Below are positions 37,852-47,767 of a stretch of 64,000 bases of DNA, one piece after another (positions within the stretch are counted from its first letter, which is position 1; each line of letters opens with the position of its first letter). Location of the stretch: the NCBI GenBank assembly GCA_963807425.1, contig CAWEBZ010000005.1, positions 93,289 through 157,288 on the forward strand, written 5' to 3'. A program made the translations under genes and the position numbers. The DNA comes from VRUE01 sp963807425. Lineage in GTDB: Bacteria; Actinomycetota; Thermoleophilia; Solirubrobacterales; 70-9. The notes beneath the pieces are model-generated. The model ran no database searches. It had not been told where the DNA came from and worked only from the letters and a program-made list of their open reading frames with translations.

Positions 37852-38064
37852 CTACTCCGAGTCGGGGGGCGTCGCCGGCGTCTCGGCGATCGGGTGCTTG
37901 ATCACTTCGCGCCCCGCGTAGGTGCCGCAGGTCGGGCAGACTCGATGCGGGAGGCGGGGGCCATGGCAACGGGGGCAGCTGTTCAGCCGCGCCTTTCCGG
38001 CCTTGTGCTGAGCACGCCGCTTGTCGCGGCGTGCGCTCGAGGTTCTCTTCTTCGGGACGGCCAT
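37852..38064 (-). CDS. rpmF: 50S ribosomal protein L32
   Basis: The 70-residue protein begins MAVPKKRTSSARRDKRRAQH and has a zinc site made of CPRC and CPTC. This is the Cys4 form of L32. It usually pairs with yceD (DUF177); here yceD is nearby but on the other strand, with a methyltransferase gene between. Confidence 0.96.
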   Translation of the reverse strand: MAVPKKRTSSARRDKRRAQHKAGKARLNSCPRCHGPRLPHRVCPTCGTYAGREVIKHPIAETPATPPDSE

Positions 38065-38097
38065 CGGTCGCGGGATGGTACCGGGTAAGAGCCTGAA

Positions 38098-38592
38098 TCA
38101 GTACTCGGCGCGGACGACGGCCAGGTCGTCGGCTTCCCAGACGACCTCGCCACCGCACCACTCGACCAGATGCGCCAGTTGATCGGCCTCGAAGACGTCG
38201 CCGATGACGAGTGAGCGTGAGTGCTCCCTGACCCGGCGGAAGAGGGACTTCTTCTGCTCGTCGTTGAGATCGTTGATCGAGAGGACGGAGATCACCAGAT
38301 CCCAGGGGCCGTCGGGCAGGGGGTCCTCCATGCGGGCGAGCTGGACGTCGTCGTAGGTCTGGCGAGCGCGAAAAACCATGTCGGGACTGGCGTCGAGGCC
38401 AACCACCCAGGCGTCCGGATGGGCCTCGATCAGCCGCCGCGTCGTCTCGCCGGTGCCCATCCCCAGCTCCAGAACCCGCTCGGGCAGGAACGGAACAGCC
38501 GCGACAGCCTGCTCCTGCAACTCGTCGTAGCGGGGGATCTGGGCGCGAATCCGCTCCAGGTAAATCTCGGGTGTCCAGTCGAATCGATCCAT
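38098..38592 (-). CDS. SAM-dependent methyltransferase
   Basis: The 164-residue class I methyltransferase has motif I VLELGMGTGETTRRL, an acidic residue after strand 2 (VVGLDASPDM) and motif IV WDLVISVLSINDL. The substrate is unknown. I chose the ATG at 38592. A TTG at 38658 would overlap the start of the divergent yceD gene. It lies 34 bases upstream of rpmF and may share its promoter region. Confidence 0.85.
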   Translation of the reverse strand: MDRFDWTPEIYLERIRAQIPRYDELQEQAVAAVPFLPERVLELGMGTGETTRRLIEAHPDAWVVGLDASPDMVFRARQTYDDVQLARMEDPLPDGPWDLVISVLSINDLNDEQKKSLFRRVREHSRSLVIGDVFEADQLAHLVEWCGGEVVWEADDLAVVRAEY

Positions 38593-38649
38593 TCCGTAAT
38601 CTCGTCGGAGGCTGCCATCGTAAGTCCCGGCCCAAGCGGAGGAGTGCTC

Positions 38650-39171
38650 ATGGCGCAAGCGCCAACCATCATCGACCTCGCCCGGCTCTCCCTATCCCAC
38701 GGTGAGGGAAAGCGGCTGGACCTGCCGGTCCGGCTCGACCCCCTGGAGCTGGGCGGGCAGACCTACGCGGTGACGCCGGAATCGGTCCAGGCCAGAATCG
38801 ACGTCTCTCGCCCCAGCGGCGGCTACGCGTTCCGCCTTCGCTTCCCCCTCGGCATCGAAGGTCCCTGCATGCGCTGCCTCGAGCCCGCGACGCTGGCGAC
38901 CGAGGTCGAGGCCCGCGAGGTTGCCCAAGAGGACACCGACGATGAAGAGCTGCGCAGCCCCTACGTCGAGGACGACGAGCTCGACCTCGGCCGCTGGGCA
39001 CACGACGCGGCGATCCTCGCGATCCCCACCCGCTTCCTCTGCCGCCAGGACTGCGCAGGCCTCTGCCCGGTCTGCGGCGAGTCCCTCAACGATGCCGACC
39101 CGGCCGACCACGAACACGAGAGCGGCCCGGACCCGCGCTGGGCGAAGCTCAATGAGTTGAAGCTCGAGTAG
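38650..39171 (+). CDS. yceD: DUF177 (YceD) family protein
   Basis: The 173-residue protein has the DUF177 pattern: GPCMRCLEPATL, then acidic DDEELRSPYVEDDELDLG, and FLCRQDCAGLCPVCGESLN near the end. The Cys residues may bind metal. The family is linked to 23S rRNA maturation. It normally lies just upstream of rpmF on the same strand, and the inversion here is unusual. It ends four bases from the convergent sepIVA-like gene. Confidence 0.9.
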   Translation: MAQAPTIIDLARLSLSHGEGKRLDLPVRLDPLELGGQTYAVTPESVQARIDVSRPSGGYAFRLRFPLGIEGPCMRCLEPATLATEVEAREVAQEDTDDEELRSPYVEDDELDLGRWAHDAAILAIPTRFLCRQDCAGLCPVCGESLNDADPADHEHESGPDPRWAKLNELKLE

Positions 39172-39174
39172 CCG

Positions 39175-39666
39175 CTACGACGATTGCTGCTGCTGCTCGT
39201 CGAGCTCGGGGGCCGGCTCTTCGTCGCGGCCGGCGAGGCGGTCGCGGCCACGCTGCACGGCGGCGAGGAACTTCTGCAAGTTGACCTCGAGCGTGTTGAG
39301 GATCTCGTCGGCGTAGTCCTCGGCGCCGAGACGGATCTCGCGCTCACGCGTGCGAGCGTCCTCGACGATCTCGTCGGCGGCCCGCTCGGCCTGCTTGGTG
39401 ACCTCCTCGTCGGAGATCAAGCGAGCCTGCTGCTCGCGGGCCTCGCGGACGATCCGCTCGGCCTCGCGCTTGGCCTCGGCCAGCATCTCCTGGCGCTCCT
39501 TGACGATCCAGCGCGCCTGCTTGATCTCCTCGGGGATCGTCGCGCGCATCTGGTCGAGGAGGTCATAGATCTCCTCGCGGTCCACGCGAACCTGATCCGT
39601 CAGGGGGACGGGCCGGGCGTTGTGGACTACGTCATCCAGCTTGTCTATTAGAACGAGAACGTCCAT
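39175..39666 (-). CDS. SepIVA/DivIVA-like coiled-coil septation protein
   Basis: The 163-residue protein is almost all helical, with a long heptad region (IKQARWIVKERQEMLAEAKR onward) and EEVTKQAERAADEIVEDART. The N-terminus MDVLVLIDKLDDVVHNARPV and Gln/Glu-rich tail fit the actinobacterial SepIVA family (Rv2927c type), which works in septation and envelope growth. In mycobacteria the gene also lies beside DUF177, which supports the call. It is shorter than the mycobacterial protein (about 245 residues). Confidence 0.8.
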   Translation of the reverse strand: MDVLVLIDKLDDVVHNARPVPLTDQVRVDREEIYDLLDQMRATIPEEIKQARWIVKERQEMLAEAKREAERIVREAREQQARLISDEEVTKQAERAADEIVEDARTREREIRLGAEDYADEILNTLEVNLQKFLAAVQRGRDRLAGRDEEPAPELDEQQQQSS

Positions 39667-39770
39667 CAGCAGTGCGTAAGCCTACGTGTCGGAGACATCT
39701 TCGGTGAAGAAGCGGTTATTTCCTCGACTTTTTGCAAACTCTCGCCCACGCCGCTCCGCCTCGAAAAAGC

Positions 39771-40271
39771 CTACCTGTCGCCCAGGCGCTGCGCCATCAT
39801 CGCCGCCACCGGGGTCGGAACCAGGTCGGAGACGTCGCCTCCGAAGGTCGCCATTTCCTTCACTCCAGTCGAGGAGAGGAAGCTGTATTGGGGCGAGGCG
39901 ATCATGTAGATGCTCTCGACTCCGGGGTCGAGCTTGCGGTTCAGCTGCGCCATCTCGAACTCGTACTCGAAGTCGGAGATCGCTCGCAGCCCCTTGACGA
40001 TCGCCTTTGCCTCCATTTCCCGCGCGAACTCGACCAGCAGGTTGGAGAAGATCCTCACCTCGACGTTGGCGAGGTCGGCGGTCGCCTCCTGGATGAAGGC
40101 CTGCCGCTCCTCGGCCGTGAACAGGGTCCTCTCCTTGCGGATCGGGTTGTTGACGACGCCGACCACGACCCGATCGAAGGCCGCGGAGGTGCGGGTGATG
40201 ATGTCGAGATGACCGTTCGTCACCGGGTCGTAGCTGCCCGGGCAGACGACGGTGCCGTTGCGCTGAGCCAT
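39771..40271 (-). CDS. coaD: Phosphopantetheine adenylyltransferase
   Basis: The 166-residue enzyme catalyses the penultimate step of coenzyme A synthesis. The nucleotidyltransferase motif GSYDPVTNGHLDIITR and the late block YSFLSSTGVKEMATFGGDV (the SSxxVRE type) are intact, as is VKGLRAISDFEYEFEMA. It starts with ATG, and its start overlaps the rsmD stop. Confidence 0.97.
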   Translation of the reverse strand: MAQRNGTVVCPGSYDPVTNGHLDIITRTSAAFDRVVVGVVNNPIRKERTLFTAEERQAFIQEATADLANVEVRIFSNLLVEFAREMEAKAIVKGLRAISDFEYEFEMAQLNRKLDPGVESIYMIASPQYSFLSSTGVKEMATFGGDVSDLVPTPVAAMMAQRLGDR

Positions 40272-40813
40272 CAGGCGGCCCGTCCGTAGAAGGCGACGTC
40301 GGCGGCGCCGTAGCGGCGATGGCGCAGGCGCTCGAGCGAGTCGAGCCGCAGCGGCTGCCCGGCGCCGCTCTCGACGACCGCCCGCCCGCCGTCAGCAAGC
40401 AAGCCGGGAAGATGTGTGTTCAGTTCCTGCCCCACGCGGTCGGCGAGTCTATATGGGGCATCGACGAAGACGAGGTCGAAGCTGGGTGCCTCAGCGCCGC
40501 CGGAGCGGCCGGCCAGCCAACGGGGAACGTCGGCGCGGACCAGCTCCGCCCGCTCGCCGAGACCGAGTCTCTCGACATTGCCGAGGGCGGCCCGGGTGTC
40601 GCGGTCGACCAGCACGGCGCTGACGGCACCGCGCGAGAGCGCCTCGATTGCCAGCGCGCCGGTGCCGCAGTAGAGGTCAAGGACGCTGGCTCCGGCGACG
40701 TCGCCGAGCGCAGAGAAGATCGCCTCGCGAACGCGATCCGACGTCGGCCTCACCTTCCAGCCTCGGGGGACGGCGAGGCGCTGGCCCCCGAGCTCTCCCG
40801 CGATCACACGCAC
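40271..40813 (-). CDS. rsmD: 16S rRNA (guanine966-N2)-methyltransferase RsmD
   Basis: The 180-residue enzyme begins VRVIAGELGGQRLAVP and has GWKVRPTSDRVREAIFSAL, the AdoMet motif VLDLYCGTGALAIEALSRG and the catalytic-loop variant FVDAPYRL in place of DPPY. It starts with GTG at 40813, seven bases after the recG stop. The shared stop/start with coaD forms the common rsmD-coaD pair. Confidence 0.93.
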   Translation of the reverse strand: MRVIAGELGGQRLAVPRGWKVRPTSDRVREAIFSALGDVAGASVLDLYCGTGALAIEALSRGAVSAVLVDRDTRAALGNVERLGLGERAELVRADVPRWLAGRSGGAEAPSFDLVFVDAPYRLADRVGQELNTHLPGLLADGGRAVVESGAGQPLRLDSLERLRHRRYGAADVAFYGRAA

Positions 40814-40820
40814 CTGCCGA

Positions 40821-42942
40821 TTAGAGCGGAATCGGGTCGGCGGCGTCAGCGCCGAAGCGGCGGTGGGCGGCCTCGAGCAGCGGCCCGAGCTCGGGGGCGT
40901 CGAGGGAGCCGTGGCGGCGCAGGAGGGCGAGCACCTCGTCGCGGGCGGCGACCAGGGTTGGTGTGTCCTCGGGCAGCTCGACCAGCGCGAAGCGAGGCAG
41001 GCCATGCTGGCGGGTGCCGAGGACCTCACCCTCCCACGCAGGCCGAGGTCGACCTCGGCCAGCTTGAAGCCGTCGCGCTCTCGCTCGACCGCCTTCAGCC
41101 GGCGCCGAGCCATCGCGCCCGCGTCTTCGGGAAAGAGAAGGCAGTGGGACGCATGCTCTCCCCGCCCGACCCTGCCCCGCAGCTGGTGGAGCTGCGAGAC
41201 GCCGTAGCGCTCGGCCCCCTCGATCAAGATCACGGTCGCGTTGGGGACGTCGATCCCGACCTCGATCACCGTCGTTGCGACCAGCACCTGGGTGGCGCCG
41301 GCGGCGAACGCCTCCATTGCTTCCGCCTTGCGGGCGGACGGCATCTGGCCGTGGATGACATCGACCGAAAACTCGCTTAGCTCGCCCGCAGCTAGCCGCT
41401 CCGCCTCGACCTCCGCCGCTCGCCCCTGCAGCTTGTCGGACTCTTCAACCAGGGGCAGACGACGAAGGCCTGCCGCCCCTGGCGCAGCTGCGTCCGCACG
41501 AACTCGTAGGCCGCGGCGCGGTCGCCCTCCTCGACCAGCCGCGTCTCCACCGGCTTGCGCCCAGCCGGGAGCTGGTGCAGCGCAGTGGTGTCGAGGTCGC
41601 CATAGGCAGTCAGAGAGAGGGTGCGCGGGATCGGCGTCGCGGTCATGTGCAGCACGTGGGGCGCCATGCCCTCCACTCCCTTCGAGTCCAGGGCCCGGCG
41701 CTGCTCGACCCCGAAGCGGTGCTGCTCGTCGACGACGCTGAGGCCGAGGCGGGCGAACTCGACCGACGGCTCGATCAGGGCGTGGGTGCCGACGATCAGC
41801 CCCAGCTCGCCCGTGGCCAGCCGCTCCAGCGCTTCCCTGCGCCTAGCCGCGGGAGTGGCCCCGGTCAGCAGCGCGAACGGGATCGCTTCCTCCGCCAGCA
41901 GCTTGCCCAGCGTTATCGCGTGCTGCTCGGCCAAGGTCTCGGTTGGTGCCATCAGCACCGCCTGGAATCCAGCTTCCAGTGCTCGCAGCATCGAGTAGAT
42001 GGCGACGACGGTCTTACCCGACCCGACCTCCCCCATCAGCAGCCGCTGCATCGGCTCGCCCGAGTCGAGGTCGGCGTCGATCGCATCGAAGGCCTGCAGC
42101 TGGTCCGCGGTCGGCTCGAATGGCAAGGACTCGATCCAGCGGCCGACCTGCTCGCCCGGCTTGCCCAGCTTCGGTGCCGGCCGCGAGACCCGGTGGGCCC
42201 GCTTGCGCGTCGCCAGGACCGCCTGATAGAGGAACAGCTCTTCGAACCCGAGCCGCGCCGGGCCTCCTCGGCATCCTCTTCCGTCTCGGGGAAGTGGATC
42301 GCCTTGATCGCGTCGGCGGCCCCGGCCAGTCCGCGCCGCAGGCGCAGCTCGACCGGCAGCGGCTCGATCGCGTTGCCGACCCAACCGCAGGCCTGCTCGA
42401 TCCACTGGCGTAGCCGCTGAGGCCGCAGCTTCTCGGTTGCCGGGTGGACCGGAACCAGGCCACCCTCCGGCCCGGTGGAGACGAGCTCGTATTCCGCGAC
42501 GCGGAAGCCGCGTTTGTCCAGCGAGCCGGTGAGCAGCACCGCGGTTCCCTCGGTGAGCTTCTCGGCGACCCAGGGCTGGTTGAACCAGGTTGCCCGCACG
42601 CTCCCCGTCTCGTCGCCGACCTTGACCGAGGAGATCGTCAGGCCGCGGCGGCGAAACGGGCGCCCGGCTCTGGAGAGCACCTCAACGACGATGGTCGCCT
42701 GCTGCCCTGGCTCGAGGCTGCCGACGGAGACGATCTGCCGGTCACGATGGCTGTGCGGGAACCGTCGCAGCAGGTCGCCGACAGTCTCCACGCCCGCCTC
42801 CGCCGCCGCCTCCGCCAGCCTCGGCCCGACTCCGTCGAGGACCTGAACCGAGACGTCGAGGGCGCTCGGGCGCGGCCAGTGGACCGGGGCGTCGCGCAGC
42901 TGCGCCTTCGGTCAGCTTGGAGCCGCTGGCGAAGGACCGCAC
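40821..42942 (-). CDS. recG: ATP-dependent DNA helicase RecG, with four frameshifts in this sequence
   Basis: Joining four frame changes gives about 707 residues, the normal RecG length. In order: GTG start at 42942, HhH-like LDGVGPRLAEAAAEAG, wedge/OB domain, Walker A MGEVGSGKTVVA, DEQHRFGVEQR, MTATPIPRTLSLT and QLRGRVGRGEHASHC. Shifts lie near 42915 (one extra base), 42258 (one lost), 41448 (one C lost in a C run) and 41032 (one G lost in a G run). RecG remodels stalled forks. I take the shifts as sequence error. Confidence 0.9.
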
Positions 42943-42944
42943 AG

Positions 42945-44575
42945 CTACTGCGCGGCGAGCAGCCACCACCAGCTCGGCTGGCCGCCCTCGTGGGTCTCGA
43001 TCTCGACCCCGTCCGGAACGTGCGGGTCGATCTCGGCGAGTGGGATCGGCGCCCCCTCGCCGGCGATCACGGTGACGATCTCCGACCCCTCGGCGAGGCG
43101 CTCGATCGTCGCCGCCAGGGTCGAGCCGGCACCGCCCCAGGCGATGATCTCCTCGCCGGCGAACCCCACCGCATCCCCCTTGCGGAAGCGTCCCTGCGCA
43201 TCGTCGCGAGCCGCGGGGGCAACCCCGCCGGTCGCCACCGTCGCCAGAGCGGTCTCCAGGCGCTCGGCGTTCTCTTCCCAGAAGCGCCCGGATCGAGCTC
43301 GACCAATGCGAGCAGGCTCGCCTGCTGCGAGGTCGCGGCGACGACCTGCGCCGGCTTCTCGGAGAGCTCGCAGGCGCGCTCGGCGGCCATGATCACATTG
43401 GACGAGCTGGGCAGGACGAGGACTTCCTCGCAGGGGATCTCGTGGATCCCTGCGAGCAGCTCGTAGGTCGAAGGGTTGAGCGTCTCCCCTCCGGGAACGA
43501 CGTGGGCGCCCAGCTCTCCGAACAATTGCTCGAGGCCCTCGCCGGCGGCGACCGCGAGGACTCCGGTTCGCCCTGCCTCGAGCCGGGCGCGGCGCTCGGC
43601 AATCTGCTCGCGCATGTCGGCGACGTCGAGGTTGGTGACCTCGCCTGCGTCCTCGAAGAGGGCCACTGCCACCTCGGGCTCGTCGGTGTGGACGTGGACC
43701 TTGAGCGTCACCTCGTCGCCGACGACGAGCACCGAGTCGCCGAGGCCCTCGAGGCGGGGAAGGAAATCGCGGCCGTGCAGCCCGCTGCCGGAGACGATGA
43801 AGTTGGTGCAGTAGCGGAAGCGGCTGTCCTCGTGGTGGGGGCGGCTGAGGCGGGGCGCCTCGTGGTGGGAGACCTCGGGAACGACGGCACCGTCACCGCG
43901 CAGGCCGGCTACGACCCCGGCGAGGATCAGCACCAGGCCGTAGCCGCCAGCGTCGACGACCCCGGACTCGCGCAGCACGTCGAGCTGCTCGGGCGTGCGC
44001 TCGACCGCGCGCTGGCCGTCGGCGATCGCCCGCTCGAGGACCTCAGCGAGCACCGCGTCCTGATCCTCGTCGCTGACGCCGCGGTTGAGCCGCTGCTTGT
44101 CGGCGTCCAGCCGGGAGAGCTGGCGGGCGATCGAGTGGGCCATCTCGCGGAAGACGGTAAGCATCGTCCCCTCGGCCGGCTCGCGCACCGAGTCGTAGGC
44201 GGCGTCGGCGGCGCTGGCGAAGGCGGAGGCGACCAGGACCGGATCGATCAGCTCGCCGGGACGACTGGCGAGCTCCTCGGCGGCGCCGCGGACGATCTGG
44301 CTGAGGATCACGCCGGAGTTGCCTCGCGCTCCCATCAACGCGGCGCGTGCCAGCGCCTGGACCAGCTCGGTACGACCGATCTCGTCGACCTCGAGCCCGT
44401 CGAGCCGGTCCAGCTCCTCCATCACCGCGCGCATCGTCATCGCCATGTTGTCGCCGGTGTCGCCATCGGCGACCGGGAAGACGTTGAGGTCGTTGACCTC
44501 CTCTCGGCGGGCCTCCAGATTCGCGTAAGCGGAAGTGATGACGCGCCGGAAGCGCACGATGCTTGGATCGGGCAT
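42945..44575 (-). CDS. DAK2-domain FakA/YloV-like kinase, frameshifted
   Basis: The N-terminal kinase domain has NVFPVADGDTGDNMAMTM and GARGNSGVILSQIVRG, the ATP and substrate loops of DAK2/FakA. The middle has ESGVVDAGGYGLVLILAG. After LVELDPGAS the frame shifts near 43287 (one G lost in GGGG), and the C-terminus resumes as AERLETALATV and runs to 42945. The joined protein is about 543 residues, close to YloV. FakA phosphorylates fatty acids with FakB. Its place next to recG and near rpmB matches the firmicute order. Confidence 0.88.
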
Positions 44576-44647
44576 TGACGCCGGAATCTAGCCGTCGCAT
44601 GCGGACACGGCGAAGCCGGGTGGGCCATTCGCTACGGTGCGCCGTCG

Positions 44648-46841
44648 ATGCGACGCTTCGCCACCTGGTGCACCGGGCACCGCAAGACCGTGATCCTCAG
44701 CTGGATCGTTGCCCTGATCGGGGTCGGGATGATCGCCAGCTCGGTCGGCTCGGACTTCTCCGAAGACTTCAAGCTGCCCGCCTCCGACTCGACCGATGCC
44801 TTCGACCTGCTGGAAAGCAAGTTCCCGGCGCAGTCGGGCGACACGACGACGATCGTCTTCGAGGCCGACAGCGGAGTCGAGTCACAGGCGGTCCGCAAGA
44901 CAATGGAGGGGCTATTCGCCGAAGCGGAAGCGCTGCCCCACGTGAGCGAAGTCGCCAGCCCCTATTCAGGTGGCGGCGCGGCGGCGATCAGCGAGGACGG
45001 CAAGATCGCCTACGCGACCGTCCAGTACGACGTCTTCAGCGAAAAAATCGAAAAAGAGGACACCGCGAAGCTGATCGACGAGGCCGAGGCCGCGAACGGC
45101 AGCGGGCTCCAAGTCGATCTCGGCGGCCAGCCGGTCGAGGAAGCGCGCGCCGAAGAAGAAGGCGATGCCTCGTTCATGATCGGCCTGCTGGCGGCGGTGG
45201 TCATCCTCCTGCTCACCTTCGGCTCGGTCGTCGCCATGGGCCTCCCTCTGGTCACGGCGCTGTTCGCGCTCGGCGTCGGCCTCAGCCTGGTAACCCTCGG
45301 CACCCACGTCTTCGACACCGCCGAGTTCGCGCCGCAGCTGGCGGCGATGATCGGCCTCGGCGTCGGCATCGACTACGCCCTCTTCATCCTCACCCGCTTC
45401 CGCAACGGCCTCGACGAGGGCCTCGAGTCACGCGATGCGGCGATTGCCGCGGTCGACACCGCCGGCCGGGCCGTGCTCTTTGCCGGCGTGACGGTGATCA
45501 TCGCCCTGATGGGGATGCTACTGCTCGGCCTCTCCTTCCTCTACGGCGTGGCGATGGCGGCTGCCTTCGCGGTGCTGATGACGATGATCGCGGCGCTCAC
45601 CCTGCTGCCCGCCCTGCTGACGATCGCCGGGCGGCGGGTCGACAAGCTGCGCATCCCAGGGCTCAAGCGCGCACCGTCGACCGCCGAAGACACCCGTCTG
45701 GTTCCGCTGGAGCCGCGAGATCCAGCGCCGGCCCGTTGCCTCGGCCCTGCTCTCCGGCGGCCTGCTGCTCGTCCTCTGCATCCCCACCCTCTCGCTGCGC
45801 CTCGGCTCCAACGACGCCGGCACCGACCCAGCGGGAACGACGACGCGCGAGGCCTACGACCTGCTCGCCGAAGGCTTCGGGCCCGGCTTCAACGGCCCCT
45901 TCTCGATCGTCGCGGCGCTGCCCAGCAAAGGCGAAGACGCCGCACTCACCGAGCTGCACCGCACCCTCGTCGGCGAAGAAGGCGTCGCAGAGGCGACGCC
46001 GGTGATGCTCAACCCAGCGCAGAACACCGGCGTCTTTCAGGTCTACCCGACGACCTCGCCGCAGAGCGAGAAGACAACTGAGCTGCTCGACCACATCCGC
46101 GGCGAGCTGATCCCGGCGGTCGAGCAGCAGACCGGCGCCCAGGTGCACGTCGGCGGCATCACCGCGATCTTCGAGGACTTCGGCACCGCGATCTCCGACA
46201 AGCTGCCGCTCTTCATCGGCGTCGTCGTGCTGCTCTCCGCCCTGCTGCTGATGGCGGTCTTCCGCTCCGTCCTCGTGCCGCTGAAGGCGATCGTGATGAA
46301 CCTGCTCAGCATCGGCGCCGCCTTCGGCCTGATCGTCGCCGTCTTCCAGTGGGGCTGGGGCGGAAGCCTGATCGGGCTCGACGGCACCGGCCCGATCATC
46401 TCCTTCTTCCCGATCTTCCTCTTCGCGATCATCTTCGGCCTCTCGATGGACTACGAGGTCTTCCTGATGTCGCGGATCCACGAGGAGTGGGAACGCGACC
46501 ACGACGCGACCCTCGCCGTCACCCGCGGCCTCGCCCTCACCGGCCGCGTGATCACCGCAGCGGCCGCGATCATGGTCACCGTCTTCCTCTCCTTCATGAT
46601 CGGCGAAGACCGCATCATCAAGCTCTTCGGCCTCGGCCTAGCCGCCGCCATCTTCATCGACGCCGTGATCATCCGCTCGGTGCTGGTCCCGGCCCTGATG
46701 CAGCTTTTCGGCGAGCGCGCCTGGTGGCTCCCCGCCTGGCTAGACCGCATCCTGCCGAGGCTTCACGTCGAGCCCGCCGAGGGCGATCCGGCGCCGACAG
46801 GCGAGCACCCTGTGGTTGCTGCGTCTGCAGAGGCCGACTAG
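44648..46841 (+). CDS. MMPL/RND-family transporter, frameshifted
   Basis: The joined frames give about 731 residues. The order is TM1 (VILSWIVALIGVGMIAS), a periplasmic loop, TMs with MIGLGVGIDYALFILTRFR, a second periplasmic loop, and a second TM block with FGLSMDYEVFLMSRIHEEW. The repeated GxDY/xMDYEVF motifs are the proton-relay signature of MMPL exporters. The frame changes near 45700 (one extra base or two lost). Such proteins export lipids or drugs. It faces fakA-like divergently. Confidence 0.9.
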
Positions 46842-46865
46842 AGAACCTGAAAGGGCAGGTAGGCG

Positions 46866-47010
46866 GGGATGGTGGGTGCCCTCTCCGGGAATGTCGCGAA
46901 GCGGCCTATGCAATCCGGTTTCTGCGCGGCGTCAGCCGCGCTCCTCCTTGGTCGCTAAGCGCTAAGCGCGTGCGACATCAATTCGCCCGGAGACCGACCA
47001 GGCTCTCTCC
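46866..47010 (+). repeat. Hairpin-rich intergenic repeat, copy A
   Basis: This 145-base copy shares its core with 61571-61717 (inverted) and 61851-62000. Between ATGTCGC (46891) and GCGACAT it holds three hairpins: CGC-GAA-GCG, GCGCGGC-GTCA-GCCGCGC (46924-46941) and GCGC-TAA-GCGC (46959-46969). It lies between the convergent MMPL and rpmB genes. It could act as a two-way terminator, a REP-like repeat or a non-autonomous element. Confidence 0.75.
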
Positions 47011-47030
47011 CCGTCATCCGCTTGCGAGAA

Positions 47031-47222
47031 CTAAGCAGCCTTGGTGACCTTGTTGGCCTTGAGGCAGCGCGTGCAGACGTAGGCGCGCAGCTTACGGCCG
47101 TTCTCCTGAATCCGCACCTTCTGCAGGTTCGGATCGAAGCGCCGCTTGGTCGCGACCATCGAGTGGCTGCGGGACTGGCCGAACGCCGGTCCCTTGCCGC
47201 AGCTGTGGCATACCTTGGCCAT
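47031..47222 (-). CDS. rpmB: 50S ribosomal protein L28
   Basis: The 63-residue protein has MAKVCHSCGKGPAFGQSRSH at its start and YVCTRCLKANKV near the end, giving the zinc-binding four-Cys form of L28. Length and motifs are standard. It lies 26 bases downstream of ribH. Confidence 0.96.
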   Translation of the reverse strand: MAKVCHSCGKGPAFGQSRSHSMVATKRRFDPNLQKVRIQENGRKLRAYVCTRCLKANKVTKAA

Positions 47223-47248
47223 CGGGTCGGTGATGGTACAGGTCGCTG

Positions 47249-47767
47249 CTATCCGTCGCGGAACTGCCAGCGGTACGGGTTGACCTCCTGTTTCAGAAGG
47301 GCCATGCGGGCAACCGTGAGCGCGGCGTTGCGGCCCTGGTCCCGCTTGCCGCCCCCGGCGCGGGCCAGCGCCTGCTCCATCGTGTCGCAGGTGATCACGC
47401 CGAAGGCGCAGGGCACGCCGGTTTCGAGCTGCACGTCCTGGATACCGCGGGCCGCCTCGGCGCAGACGAAGTCGTAGTGGTCGGTCTCGCCGCGAATCAC
47501 AACGCCGAGGCAGGCGACCCCGGAGAAGCGGCCGGTCGTGGCGTGCAGCTTGGCGGCGAAGGGAAGCTCGTAGGCACCCGGGACGGAGACCTCGCTGATC
47601 GAGGACGCGGGCACGCCGGCGAGCTCGAAGCCTTCGCGGGCACCGCTGAGCAGCCGCTGCGCCAGGTCCTCGTAGAAGCGGCCAACGCAGACCGCGAACT
47701 CGCGCTCGCTCAGCGCCTCACGCTCCTCCTCGCTGAACGTCTCGAGAAAGGCCGTCGACTCAGCCAT
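47249..47767 (-). CDS. ribH: 6,7-dimethyl-8-ribityllumazine synthase
   Basis: The 172-residue enzyme condenses the ribityl pyrimidine with dihydroxybutanone phosphate. Conserved blocks are VSVPGAYELPFAAKL, ACLGVVIRGETDHYDFV and FGVITCDTMEQALARAG. The N-terminus diverges from the usual start (FAVCVGRFYEDLAQRLL). It overlaps the end of ribBA by eight bases and closes the riboflavin operon. Confidence 0.96.
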   Translation of the reverse strand: MAESTAFLETFSEEEREALSEREFAVCVGRFYEDLAQRLLSGAREGFELAGVPASSISEVSVPGAYELPFAAKLHATTGRFSGVACLGVVIRGETDHYDFVCAEAARGIQDVQLETGVPCAFGVITCDTMEQALARAGGGKRDQGRNAALTVARMALLKQEVNPYRWQFRDG

